Shown in pieces: positions 43,303 through 51,976 of a DNA stretch of 64,000 bases (positions within the stretch are counted from its first letter, which is position 1; every line of letters begins with the position of its first letter). The stretch is from Sphingobacterium bovisgrunnientis (GTDB lineage Bacteria > Bacteroidota > Bacteroidia > Sphingobacteriales > Sphingobacteriaceae). The stretch covers positions 1 through 64,000 of the forward strand of contig NZ_WUQY01000023.1 of NCBI RefSeq assembly GCF_009829085.1, given 5' to 3'. The notes under the pieces were generated by a model. The model worked only from the letters and a program-made list of their open reading frames with translations, was not told the DNA's origin and ran no database searches. The translations under genes and the position numbers were made by a program.

Positions 43303-43319
43303 AATGTGTTTTATCTCGA

Positions 43320-44534
43320 TTAAATACCTAATTCGATTTGGAACATGCCACCCCAACCATTCTTCTTGTGGTTGTTGTCAAAGATTCCATCTTTCACGGT
43401 ATATGTACCATTCAGTTGGAATTTTAAACGGTGTGCTTTCATATATTTTGTTAAACCTAACTCAAATACTTCAGTTTGATCTTCAAAAGTTGAAATTTGT
43501 TGATGCGGTTTCAAGTACGTGTAGCGAGCTGCTACTTCGTAACCTTTATTCAACAGGTAAGAAGTCTGTTGGTTTACACCCCAACCTTTGTATGCATATG
43601 TTTCTTCCGTCGGATCATCCTCCAATACATTTAATGGATTGTCCACATCACGGCGCATATATTCTACTTGATACGCAAATCCTTGGTATTTGAAAATTGC
43701 ATCTGCAAAACCAGTTTTTAACGTGAATGGGTTCATCACGTATTTTCCCAATTGACCACCTTCGCGAATAGTACGGTCATTGTAGCTGTAACCACCACCG
43801 ATAGATAATTTTGGCGTTTCTTCACGCTCAATATCACCTTCCGAATAATCTCCGCCATTTTCGAATTCACCTAACGGTAAAAACTCCACACGCCCTGTGT
43901 ATGCTAAACCATCATCAGTAGAAAGAGCTGGTCTACCTTCACCTGTAGAAATCGCCGCTTTCGCGTTGAATGGCATATTGCCAATCTTATTACTTAAGTG
44001 AAATGTTAACCCAAAATCTCGGTCTATTGCAAAATTTCCATTTACCAACGAACGGTCAGTAAATTGCAATTGACCTGAAGAGTTTACACGCTGACGGTTT
44101 CCAGGAAGTTTATTTTGTCCAAATGAAATATAAAAATCATCCGAAAAATTGTAGAATATTACCGCATCACGCACAATATTTGCGATACCAGTATCATCAA
44201 AGTCTTGGTCTCCGCGTGTGAAAGCTAACTGTACGGAATAGGAAATTTTAGGTGTGTAAATATAACCATCCATACGCATACGCAGACGACGAATACGGGC
44301 GTCAAACTTGCCATTATCTTCACCATCCATTACATTGCTAAATCCTAAACGATTTTGCATACGAAAACGAAAGTTGGTGTAGAACAAGGAATCCGGGGAA
44401 GTGTATTGTATGCCTTTGAAATTTAAAATCGTAGCACGGTCATCTCTTTCTTGAGCTGATACTTGGGTTGTGCTTGAAATTGCTATAGCTGTAGCCGCAG
44501 CAAAGAAATAAGATAGCTTTTTAAAAGTTGTCAT
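43320..44534 (-). CDS. OprO/OprP-type outer-membrane porin
   Basis: A 404-residue beta-barrel protein with a signal peptide (residues 1-27, ending TQVSAQ). Alternating strands fill the rest, with the family pattern FRMQNRLGFSN, RIRRLRMRMDGYI and YEVAARYTYLKPHQQ. The closest family is the phosphate-selective porin O and P group; whether it passes phosphate is unproven. It ends in a C-terminal strand with GGMFQIELGI. It is a single transcription unit with a strong terminator; the 195-base upstream gap shows no clear promoter. Confidence 0.9.
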   Translation of the reverse strand: MTTFKKLSYFFAAATAIAISSTTQVSAQERDDRATILNFKGIQYTSPDSLFYTNFRFRMQNRLGFSNVMDGEDNGKFDARIRRLRMRMDGYIYTPKISYSVQLAFTRGDQDFDDTGIANIVRDAVIFYNFSDDFYISFGQNKLPGNRQRVNSSGQLQFTDRSLVNGNFAIDRDFGLTFHLSNKIGNMPFNAKAAISTGEGRPALSTDDGLAYTGRVEFLPLGEFENGGDYSEGDIEREETPKLSIGGGYSYNDRTIREGGQLGKYVMNPFTLKTGFADAIFKYQGFAYQVEYMRRDVDNPLNVLEDDPTEETYAYKGWGVNQQTSYLLNKGYEVAARYTYLKPHQQISTFEDQTEVFELGLTKYMKAHRLKFQLNGTYTVKDGIFDNNHKKNGWGGMFQIELGI

Positions 44535-44729
44535 TTCCTCAGTTAAGTTTATTAGTATACTTATATGTTAACTAATATCTGTTGAATTAGTTTGCTAACA
44601 TTAAATTAACACAAATATAGACTTACAATCGGGAAAAATTGAGGAATCGCGTTAATCTAACGGAATGATAATATTTACTTAATATTAATTTAACCTCGAA
44701 TAGGTGTTCAACTAACGAATGGTAATACT

Positions 44730-44957
44730 TTAATTTACCTCTTTTTCGGCTTCTCGGGCATCGATTTGATGTTGTTTGTAGTTCTCAATAGCATTTTTAC
44801 TTGCTTTTTGTGAAACATACAGAGCAACGATAGCAATCACTGTAACAACACTTACACCCCAAGCATATTTACGCTTATCTTGTTTTACTAACCAGTACAT
44901 CACAAAAATATAAGGGATAGCGAATATAATGTAAAAGATAATACTTGGACCTACCAT
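44730..44957 (-). CDS. small two-helix membrane protein, unknown
   Basis: A 75-residue protein with two hydrophobic helices (about residues 5-22 and 32-49) separated by a short basic loop (KQDKRKYAW), and a charged C-terminal helix (AIENYKQHQIDAREAEKEVN). The topology is plausible for an inner-membrane protein. I recognise no family. It stands alone, divergent from the arginine operon leader. Confidence 0.6.
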   Translation of the reverse strand: MVGPSIIFYIIFAIPYIFVMYWLVKQDKRKYAWGVSVVTVIAIVALYVSQKASKNAIENYKQHQIDAREAEKEVN

Positions 44958-45183
44958 GATTCTATTGTTAAAAATTATATTGCAAAATTAGAGTATTTTA
45001 AAGGATAAACAAAATTTAGAATATTCTTGGGTAATTAGCGGAAGTTGATATTTTTTAATTAAAATTTTAGTTAAATGGAAATCAAGATATTTTAAACATT
45101 TCAACGATTTATACGTCTTATTATTAGTTTGATTATTATAGCATTTAAGCAATTGATTTTTTTGAAAAAAAACTACAATTCCA

Positions 45184-45216
45184 TTGCATAAACAAAAAAA
45201 TAATTTAATACTTTTG
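45184..45216 (+). promoter_or_regulatory. arginine operon promoter (-33 and -7 boxes)
   Basis: TTG at 45184-45186 and TACTTTTG at 45209-45216 are separated by 22 bases, close to the Bacteroidota spacing. Transcription near 45222 gives a leader of about 283 nt before the first arginine gene, unusually long for this window. Confidence 0.65.
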
Positions 45217-45336
45217 CGCAGTCAGATTTTAAGAAAGAAAACATTTTATACAATGTATAGTTCAAAAGCCTTTTTCACTGCTAATAAACAAGTTTTTAAT
45301 AAACTTGTAGCTATGGCTTTTGCATTCTATAATAGG

Positions 45337-45387
45337 ATGAATTGTCCAATTTTGCGATTTCGACGACCTATTCTGCCTCGAGCTTGA
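45337..45387 (+). CDS. putative Arg-rich leader peptide
   Basis: A 16-codon frame encodes MNCPILRFRRPILPRA and stops with TGA at 45385-45387. Four of its last ten residues are arginine, all encoded by CGA (45355, 45361, 45364 and 45379). The same frame is open upstream and could start at 45253 as a 44-residue peptide, with the same C-terminus. Its position between the promoter and an operon that makes arginine, and its overlap with alternative hairpins, suggest a stalling leader peptide rather than a functional protein. Confidence 0.5.
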   Translation: MNCPILRFRRPILPRA

Positions 45388-45440
45388 TTTCGGAGGCAGA
45401 GCACATTAGCTTCAATCGAATTCGTGTAGCTCTACGAATT
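45372..45440 (+). promoter_or_regulatory. putative attenuator: mutually exclusive hairpins
   Basis: Hairpin 1 pairs TCTGCCTC (45372-45379, inside the leader-peptide codons) with GAGGCAGA (45393-45400). Hairpin 2 pairs AATTCGT (45419-45425) with ACGAATT (45434-45440), followed by TTAC. A competing pairing joins AGAGCACA (45398-45405) with TGTAGCTCT (45425-45433, one bulged A), which would break both. This is the 1:2, 2:3, 3:4 arrangement of amino-acid attenuators. The U-tract after hairpin 2 is poor. A further small hairpin with a GAGA loop lies at 45467-45478. Confidence 0.4.
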
Positions 45441-45504
45441 TTACAATCCTTAGTTATTCTTTATTTGCACGAGAGTGCGTTAATTATTAGGTCGACATCT
45501 TAAG

Positions 45505-46212
45505 ATGACAATTTCAGATTTTTTAATTATTCCTGCGACAGCTGATCACGTGATTTATGCTGATGCAATTTGTAACGAAATGTTTGAGTCTGCAAAAGCT
45601 CGTGGAACGGGTATTGCTAGACGCAAGCCAGAGTATGTAGCGAAAAAAATGGAAGAGGGGAAGGCGGTCATTGCGTTGCATAAGGATGGACGTTGGGCAG
45701 GTTTTTGCTACATCGAAACGTGGTCGCATGGCGATTATGTGGCAAATTCAGGTCTTATTGTGAGTCCTGAGTTTCGTAAAGTAGGATTAGCAAAGGCAAT
45801 TAAAAAGCGTGTTTTCGAACTTTCCCACGAAAAATATCCTAAAGCAAAGATTTTCGGATTGACAACGGGTCTTGCTGTGATGAAAATCAATTCCGAATTA
45901 GGGTACGAACCAGTTACTTATTCGGAGCTGACGCAAGATGAGGAATTCTGGGCAGGTTGTAAAAGTTGCATCAATTATGATATTTTGGTGAGTAAAGAAC
46001 GCAAAAACTGTATGTGTACAGCCATGCTTTGGGATCCAGAGGAAAAAGCGAAAGAGTTGGAAGAAAGATTGAAGCGTAGAGCAGAAGCCAAAATACGTTT
46101 GGAAAGAATTTCGAAAAAACAATCTTTATTAAAACGTATCGAAGCAAAGTTGTGGCGCTCGACAAAGAAATTTGTGGCAACAGTGTTTCCTACACGTGCA
46201 GAAACAGCATAG
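45505..46212 (+). CDS. GNAT N-acyltransferase, first gene of the arginine operon
   Basis: A 235-residue protein with a GNAT fold over about residues 1-150: VIALHKDGRWAGFCYIETW and LIVSPEFRKVGLAKAIKKRVF, the latter the acetyl-CoA-binding segment. A cysteine cluster follows (CKSC near residue 153 and NCMC near residue 169), possibly a metal site, then a basic coiled C-terminus. Its position before argG and argC suggests it makes N-acetyl- or N-succinyl-glutamate, the first step of the pathway. Bacteroidota are known to use either acyl form; this is inference from context. Confidence 0.85.
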   Translation: MTISDFLIIPATADHVIYADAICNEMFESAKARGTGIARRKPEYVAKKMEEGKAVIALHKDGRWAGFCYIETWSHGDYVANSGLIVSPEFRKVGLAKAIKKRVFELSHEKYPKAKIFGLTTGLAVMKINSELGYEPVTYSELTQDEEFWAGCKSCINYDILVSKERKNCMCTAMLWDPEEKAKELEERLKRRAEAKIRLERISKKQSLLKRIEAKLWRSTKKFVATVFPTRAETA

Positions 46213-46281
46213 TTTATTAATTCGTACATTTGTAAAGCTTTAGTGATAAAGCATTTTACCATAAAATATAGCATAAAAAGA

Positions 46282-47469
46282 ATGAAAAAAGTAGTTTTAG
46301 CATTTAGTGGTGGTTTAGATACATCGTTTTGTTGTATTTATTTGACTAAAGATTTGGGCTTGGAAGTACACTCTGTAGTCGTAAATACAGGTGGATTTTC
46401 TGCTGAGGAATTAAAAAATATCGAAGCTCGTGCATATGAGTTAGGCGTGAAATCGCATACCACAATCGACGAGACTGAAAACTACTACCGCGAAACTATT
46501 AAATATTTGATTTTTGGTAATGTGTTGAAGAATGCAACTTACCCATTATCAGTTTCCGCAGAACGTGTGTGTCAAGCAACAGCTATCGCGAATTATGCAA
46601 AGAAAATCGGCGCAGAATCCGTAGCGCATGGCTCTACAGGTGCGGGTAATGACCAAGTTCGTTTTGATATGATCTTCAATACCTTGATTCCAGGTGTTGA
46701 AATCATTACGCCAATTCGTGATTTGAAATTATCGCGTGAGGCTGAAATTGAATATTTAGGTAAGCATGGTTTCCCATATAGCGCTGAAAAAGCTAAATAC
46801 TCAATTAACAAAGGGCTTTGGGGTACTTCAGTAGGTGGTGCAGAGACTTTAACTTCAAACCAATACTTACCAGAATCAGCTTGGCCAACAGCTGCTACTT
46901 CTACAGAACCACAAACGGTTACAATAGATTTTGAAAAAGGTGAGCCTGTAGCATTGAATGGAGAGAAAATCGGCGCAGTAAAAGTTATCCAACAATTACA
47001 AGAATTAGCACAGCCTTATGGAATTGGTCGTGATATTCACGTTGGTGACACCATTATCGGTATCAAAGGTCGTGTAGGTTTTGAAGCTGCTGGTCCGATT
47101 ATTTTGGTAAAAGCACACCATACGTTAGAGAAACATACGTTAACAAAATGGCAATTGGCGTGGAAAGATCAAATTTCTGCATTCTATGGAAACTGGATGC
47201 ACGAAGGTCAGATGCACGATCCTGTAATGCGTGACATCGAAGCTTTCTTATCTTCAGCGCAAGAGACTGTTACAGGTCGCGTGATTGTGGAATTACACCC
47301 ATACCGTTTCGTAATCGTAGGTATTGAGTCAGCGCACGATTTGATGAATAATAAATTTGGTAGCTACGGCGAGATGAACGAAGGTTACACTGGAGATGAT
47401 GTAAAAGGATTCTCTAAAATCTTCGGAAACCAAACTATCATTTGGCATAAAGTAAACAGCAAAGGCTAA
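46282..47469 (+). CDS. argG: argininosuccinate synthase
   Basis: ArgG condenses citrulline and aspartate with ATP, giving argininosuccinate. I start at 46282 (MKKVVLAFSGGLDTSF), so the ATP-binding PP-loop is at the N-terminus as in the family; the open frame extends 13 codons upstream without conserved residues. ITPIRDLKLSREAEIEYL and the C-terminal GYTGDDVKGFSKIFG are conserved. The 395 residues match the short bacterial form. Its TAA overlaps the next ATG by one base. Confidence 0.97.
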   Translation: MKKVVLAFSGGLDTSFCCIYLTKDLGLEVHSVVVNTGGFSAEELKNIEARAYELGVKSHTTIDETENYYRETIKYLIFGNVLKNATYPLSVSAERVCQATAIANYAKKIGAESVAHGSTGAGNDQVRFDMIFNTLIPGVEIITPIRDLKLSREAEIEYLGKHGFPYSAEKAKYSINKGLWGTSVGGAETLTSNQYLPESAWPTAATSTEPQTVTIDFEKGEPVALNGEKIGAVKVIQQLQELAQPYGIGRDIHVGDTIIGIKGRVGFEAAGPIILVKAHHTLEKHTLTKWQLAWKDQISAFYGNWMHEGQMHDPVMRDIEAFLSSAQETVTGRVIVELHPYRFVIVGIESAHDLMNNKFGSYGEMNEGYTGDDVKGFSKIFGNQTIIWHKVNSKG

Positions 47470-47915
47470 TGATTGTCCTTGGTACATTAGATAATTTACA
47501 TGATTTAGTGGGCCTATTTGATCAATATAGAATCTTTTATAAGAAAGATTCTGATCTTGAAGGAGCTGCAAATTTTTTATCTGATCGTATCCTGAACAAA
47601 GAGTCTGTTATTTATATCTATTACGATAAAAATATTGCGGTAGGGTTTACGCAACTCTACCCTAAATATTCTTCAGCACGAATGGTACGAAACTGGATTT
47701 TGAATGATCTATTCGTGCTGAAAGAATATAGAAAAACTGGGATAGCCACTCAGTTGATAAATAAAGCTATTGAATTTGCAAAATCCAATGATGCAAATTT
47801 TGTACAGTTAGAAACCCAAGTTGATAATCTTGTAGCGCAAGAGCTCTATCAACATCTAGGCTTTGAATTGCAGGGACCTGATGCAGAATTCCTGCTTTAT
47901 AAAAAGTTTATATAA
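47469..47915 (+). CDS. GNAT family acetyltransferase, argG-argC linked
   Basis: A 148-residue GNAT protein. The acetyl-CoA-binding segment LFVLKEYRKTGIATQLINKAI and the C-terminal YQHLGFELQGPDAEFLLYKK are typical. It is translationally coupled to argG (TAATG) and lies 16 bases before argC. It may be a second acyltransferase of the pathway, or a general N-acetyltransferase carried in the operon; the sequence does not tell which. Confidence 0.9.
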   Translation: MIVLGTLDNLHDLVGLFDQYRIFYKKDSDLEGAANFLSDRILNKESVIYIYYDKNIAVGFTQLYPKYSSARMVRNWILNDLFVLKEYRKTGIATQLINKAIEFAKSNDANFVQLETQVDNLVAQELYQHLGFELQGPDAEFLLYKKFI

Positions 47916-47931
47916 ACCTTAACTTTCCAAT

Positions 47932-48951
47932 ATGAGCAAAATAAGAGTAGGAATAATCGGTTCGGCAGGATATACAGGCGGTGAATTATTACGTATTTTG
48001 ATATTTCATCCCGAAGTAGAAATAGTGTTTGCAAACTCTGCTTCCAATGCTGGCAATAAATTATACGCTGTACACAACGATTTATTCGGTGATACAGAAT
48101 TGGAATTTTCTTCGGATTTCCATTCGGATATTGATGTGTTGTTTTTGTGTGTCGGTCATGGAGATGCCCGCAAGTTTTTGGATGCTAATTCTATTGACAG
48201 TTCTGTTAAGATTATTGACTTGTCACAAGATTATAGATTGCGCGCAAATACAACTTATCAAGGTCAAGACTTTGTCTATGGTTTACCAGAATTGAATCGT
48301 GAAGCTATTAAAAATGCGCAATATATAGCAAATCCAGGCTGTTTTGCAACGAATATTCAATTGGCATTATTGCCTTTGGCGTCGAAAGGTCTTTTGCCTT
48401 CGCAAATTCATATCAATGCGACGACAGGTTCGACAGGTGCTGGTCAAAAACCAACAGCAACATCTCATTTCTCGTGGCGTAACAATAACTTGTCTGCTTA
48501 CAAATCTTTCGAACATCAACATTTGCAAGAAGTATCAGAGTCTTTGGATCAATTGCAAGATGGTTTTTTACCAGAATCGGATAAATCATTATTAGAAAGA
48601 GCTTCGGAGAAAATCAACTTCGTGCCACAACGTGGAGATTTCACGCGTGGTATTTTCTCTGCTATTTATGTAGATTCGGATTTGACAGAAGATGAAGCTT
48701 ATGACTTGTATAATTCATACTATGCTTCGCATCCTTTTACATCAGTTTCGAAAGCAAATATTGATTTGAAACAAGTTGTGAATACGAACAAATCTATTAT
48801 CCATTTGGAAAAACATGGTAATAAGTTGTTGATTCTAAATGCTACGGACAATCTATTAAAAGGTGCATCTGGTCAGGCAGTTCAGAATATGAACTTAATG
48901 TTCGGCTTAGAAGAACGTACAGGACTTAATTTAAAATCCGTAGGATTTTAA
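47932..48951 (+). CDS. argC: N-acyl-gamma-glutamyl-phosphate reductase
   Basis: ArgC reduces N-acylglutamyl phosphate to the semialdehyde with NADPH. The Rossmann motif GIIGSAGYTGGELLRIL lies at the N-terminus, the nucleophilic cysteine is in NPGCFATNIQ near residue 141, and the catalytic-domain segment FVPQRGDFTRGIF follows. The 339 residues are normal. The usual next genes (argD, argB, argF', argH) are absent; a SulP transporter with its own promoter follows. Confidence 0.96.
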   Translation: MSKIRVGIIGSAGYTGGELLRILIFHPEVEIVFANSASNAGNKLYAVHNDLFGDTELEFSSDFHSDIDVLFLCVGHGDARKFLDANSIDSSVKIIDLSQDYRLRANTTYQGQDFVYGLPELNREAIKNAQYIANPGCFATNIQLALLPLASKGLLPSQIHINATTGSTGAGQKPTATSHFSWRNNNLSAYKSFEHQHLQEVSESLDQLQDGFLPESDKSLLERASEKINFVPQRGDFTRGIFSAIYVDSDLTEDEAYDLYNSYYASHPFTSVSKANIDLKQVVNTNKSIIHLEKHGNKLLILNATDNLLKGASGQAVQNMNLMFGLEERTGLNLKSVGF

Positions 48952-48966
48952 TCCATAAAAGATTTC

Positions 48967-49002
48967 TATTTTTGTAAAGCCATCAAGACCTGATGGCTTT
49001 AC
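48967..49002 (+). promoter_or_regulatory. sulP promoter box with overlapping hairpin
   Basis: TATTTTTG at 48967-48974 matches TAnnTTTG. Immediately after it, a 12-bp perfect stem (48974-48985/48991-49002, loop AGACC) occupies the presumed 5' end of the sulP mRNA. The hairpin may instead end the arginine operon transcript, although only TTATTTC follows. Confidence 0.5.
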
Positions 49003-49010
49003 TTATTTCT

Positions 49011-50531
49011 ATGGCATTTGATACATTCGATTTTTCAAAAGTAAATTTCAAGAACGAGATTTTGGCTGGGCTTACTGTTGCAATGACGATGATTCCAGAA
49101 TCTTTGTCCTTCGCCATTTTAGCGGGATTGACTCCATTGATGGGATTATATGCTGCATTCTTAATGGGGATTGTAACTGCTATTTTGGGCGGAAGACCTG
49201 GCTTGGTTTCTGGCGGAGCAGGAGCCACTATTGTTGTTTTGATGGCTTTGATTGTGTCGCATGGTGTAGAATATCTGTTTGCTGCAATTATATTAGGTGG
49301 TTTTTTTCAGATTTTAGTCGGTGCATTTAAGTTAGGAAAATTTGTACGATTGATTCCACAACCTGTAATGTATGGATTTTTGAACGGTTTGGCGATCATT
49401 ATTTTTATGGCACAAGTTGAGCAATTTAAAGTGATGGAGGATGGAGTGTCGTCTTGGATGTCAGGGGCAACTTTGTATGTGATGGGCGGATTAACGCTGC
49501 TAACAGTTTTAATCGTATTGGGGTTTCCAAAACTTACTAAAGCTGTTCCAGCTTCTTTAGTAGCAATTATTATAACAGCAGCTCTTGTTTTTTTCTTTGG
49601 AATTGATACAAAAAAAGTTGTTGATATTGCTTCGGTTAGTGGATCACTACCTTCGTTTCATATACCTATGGTGCCATTTAATTTGGAGACATTAGAAGTT
49701 GTTTTTCCCTATGCCTTAATCATGGCTGGTGTTGGACTGGTAGAGTCATTGTTAACTCTAAGCATGGTCGATGAAATAACGAATACGAAAGGAAATTCAA
49801 ATCGTGAGGCTATGGCACAAGGCACAGCAAATATTGTTAATGGATTTTTCGGTGGGATGGGAGGTTGCGCGATGGTGGCACAGACATTGGTGAATCTGGA
49901 TGCAGGTGCACGCACGCGTATAGCTGCAGTGGTAGGAGCGATGGGGATTTTGATTGTGATACTTGCGGGTGGACCTGTCATTGAGCAGATTCCGATGGCT
50001 GCTTTGGTAGGTGTAATGATGATGGTTTCCATTGGTACATTTCAATGGGCATCCTTTAAAGTGCTCAAGAAAATGCCAAAATCGGATGTTATTGTGGGAA
50101 TTTTGGTCGCAGCAATAACGGTGTTAAGACACAATTTAGCAGAAGCAGTTTTAGTAGGTGTAATAATTTCTGCTCTCGTATTTGCTTGGGATAATGCAAA
50201 GCGCATACGTGCACGCAAAAGTATCGACGAATTTGGAAATAAAATATACGAAATTTACGGTCCATTATTCTTCGGATCGACCAGCAATTTTATAGAAAAA
50301 TTTGACATCGAAGAAGATCCAAGTGTCGTAATTGTAGACTTGAAAGAATCTCGAGTCGTCGATATGTCAGCTATTGAAATCTTGAATAAACTTACTGATA
50401 AATACGCAAAAGTCAATAAGAAAGTAGTCCTACGGCATTTGAGTAAAGACAGTATTCGTCTTTTGGAGAATGCCAAAGGAATAATTGAGGTGAATATAGA
50501 AGAAGATCCGACCTATAAAGTAATGCCGTAG
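49011..50531 (+). CDS. SulP-family inorganic anion transporter
   Basis: A sulfate/bicarbonate-type transporter of about 506 residues. Some eleven hydrophobic helices fill residues 10-390, opening with the family hallmark AGLTVAMTMIPESLSFAILAG. A C-terminal STAS domain (about 400-500) contains VVIVDLKESRVVDMSAIEIL. I start at the ATG at 49011 (MAFDTF); the frame opens six codons earlier at 48993, but that ATG lies inside a stable hairpin. The anion is unknown; linkage to arginine genes does not suggest one. Confidence 0.92.
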   Translation: MAFDTFDFSKVNFKNEILAGLTVAMTMIPESLSFAILAGLTPLMGLYAAFLMGIVTAILGGRPGLVSGGAGATIVVLMALIVSHGVEYLFAAIILGGFFQILVGAFKLGKFVRLIPQPVMYGFLNGLAIIIFMAQVEQFKVMEDGVSSWMSGATLYVMGGLTLLTVLIVLGFPKLTKAVPASLVAIIITAALVFFFGIDTKKVVDIASVSGSLPSFHIPMVPFNLETLEVVFPYALIMAGVGLVESLLTLSMVDEITNTKGNSNREAMAQGTANIVNGFFGGMGGCAMVAQTLVNLDAGARTRIAAVVGAMGILIVILAGGPVIEQIPMAALVGVMMMVSIGTFQWASFKVLKKMPKSDVIVGILVAAITVLRHNLAEAVLVGVIISALVFAWDNAKRIRARKSIDEFGNKIYEIYGPLFFGSTSNFIEKFDIEEDPSVVIVDLKESRVVDMSAIEILNKLTDKYAKVNKKVVLRHLSKDSIRLLENAKGIIEVNIEEDPTYKVMP

Positions 50532-50607
50532 AGAATTTAAATTAAAAGATAAAAATTTAAAAACATTTCTCAGTTTTTAAATTTTGTTTCACTACTTACT
50601 ACTTAGA

Positions 50608-50982
50608 TTAATATACTTTCGGGGCTTCTAATAAATCTGTTACGTATCCAAGGATTTCAATTTCGCTATCACCATCTTCCAACATAGAAAATGTAAGGTA
50701 AGCGGCATAAATTTCAGCGCTAAAGACAATATGTTTATCACTTATGATTTCATCAACGACATGTTCGTATACATGTATTCCTATGTGCGTAAGTTCATTA
50801 TGAAGATTTGTGGAGATCGTATTGTGACTTTCTCCCGATGCAAATCCTACAATAATATGAAGTATTAGTTTATCGTAAATTTTTGAATCTTCGAAATGCT
50901 GTAAATACTCTTCGTAATTAAAACGCTGCTTAGCACTATTGACAATTTTGTCCCAGATTAGGAATTCTGTTTTTGTTTGCAT
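50608..50982 (-). CDS. hypothetical protein, 124 aa
   Basis: A helical, acidic protein I do not recognise. I start at 50982 (MQTKTEFLIWDKIVN); the frame opens 30 codons earlier, but that part is dominated by AT-rich residues and looks non-coding. Features include HFEDSKIYDKLILHII and a C-terminal LEDGDSEIEILGYVTDLLE. There is no signal peptide or membrane helix. It lies alone between two plus-strand genes. Confidence 0.6.
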   Translation of the reverse strand: MQTKTEFLIWDKIVNSAKQRFNYEEYLQHFEDSKIYDKLILHIIVGFASGESHNTISTNLHNELTHIGIHVYEHVVDEIISDKHIVFSAEIYAAYLTFSMLEDGDSEIEILGYVTDLLEAPKVY

Positions 50983-51142
50983 AGTATAAACGTGTTTATA
51001 AGTGGTTAGATAAATATAGGTAAAAGATTTTAAATTTTTAAAAATATTTCTATTTAATTTGTTGTAAATCAATATTCAATAGTGGAGCATAATTCAATTC
51101 GCGCGTTTATATTTTGTATTTTAGAAGCATAATTAATAGTTT

Positions 51143-51931
51143 ATGGAAATCAATTTACAAGGAAAAAAAGCTTTAGTGGGCGGTAGTACATCTGGCATTG
51201 GTAAGGCTATAGCACAGCAGTTAGCCGCATGTGGAGCTAGTGTAACGTTAGTGGCAAGGAATGAAGATAAGCTAAAATCTGTATTGGCAACTTTAGATAT
51301 AACCAAAAATCAATCTCATCAGTATATTGTAACAGATTATTTGGATTTTGAGGTTTACAAGAAATCTATCACAACCTATTTTTCTAAAAACTCAATAGAT
51401 ATATTGGTGAATAACACGCAGGGACCGAATCCAGGAACAGTTCTTGAAAAAACGGATTTCGACTATTTGCAAGCTTTCAACTTATTGTTTCAAAATGCAG
51501 TGTTTACGACTAATCTCGCTTTGCAAAAAATGCAAGAGAATGGTTTTGGACGAATAGTTAATATATCTTCAATGACCGTGAAAGAACCTCAGGATAATTT
51601 GGTGTTATCTAATACTATGCGTACGGCTTTGGTATCATGGTTCAAATCTTTATCTAATGCTGTTGCAAAAGATAATATTACGGTTAATTCCGTTATGACA
51701 GGTTATTTTGAAACAGAACGATTGACTAGCCTGATGGAAAACCAAGCTAAGAATGAAGCTGTGAGCTTTGAAGAAATTCGAACAAAACGTATTCAATCTG
51801 TTCCAGTGCAAAGATTAGGAGATCCAAAAGAATATGGTTTTTTAGTTGCATTTCTTGCATCAGAATATGCTTCTTACCTTACAGGGGCATCTATACCATT
51901 GGATGGTGGAATTGCGAAGACAATATTTTAA
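51143..51931 (+). CDS. SDR-family protein lacking the YxxxK motif
   Basis: A 262-residue Rossmann-fold short-chain dehydrogenase relative. The nucleotide-binding motif GGSTSGIG (about residues 13-20) is intact, NNTQG replaces NNAG at about 90-94, and the catalytic serine is probably Ser142 in NISSM. The Tyr-x3-Lys positions read Leu155 and Met159 in NLVLSNTMR, so the classical catalytic residues are missing. Related SDRs with SNxxR at this site exist, as I recall. The C-terminal YLTGASIPLDGG is normal. The reaction, if any, is unknown. Confidence 0.88.
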   Translation: MEINLQGKKALVGGSTSGIGKAIAQQLAACGASVTLVARNEDKLKSVLATLDITKNQSHQYIVTDYLDFEVYKKSITTYFSKNSIDILVNNTQGPNPGTVLEKTDFDYLQAFNLLFQNAVFTTNLALQKMQENGFGRIVNISSMTVKEPQDNLVLSNTMRTALVSWFKSLSNAVAKDNITVNSVMTGYFETERLTSLMENQAKNEAVSFEEIRTKRIQSVPVQRLGDPKEYGFLVAFLASEYASYLTGASIPLDGGIAKTIF

Positions 51932-51941
51932 AAACATTAAA

Positions 51942-51966
51942 AAGGCTTCCAAATTTTGGAAGCCTT
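51942..51966. terminator. terminator between SDR and susD
   Basis: A 10-bp stem (AAGGCTTCCA with TGGAAGCCTT) is flanked on the minus side by TTTTAATGTTTTT. It serves convergent genes. Confidence 0.85.
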
Positions 51967-51976
51967 ATGTTGTATA

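Noticed and set aside
45184-45336. Full 67-codon frame through the arginine leader read as a normal protein
   Set aside because: Its first codons overlap the promoter. Only the C-terminal Arg-rich part, from an ATG at 45253 or 45337, could be translated from the predicted transcript.
49709-50045. 107- and 82-codon minus-strand frames inside the SulP gene
   Set aside because: Antisense shadows of hydrophobic helices, giving Thr/Ile/Pro- or His-rich sequence without domains.
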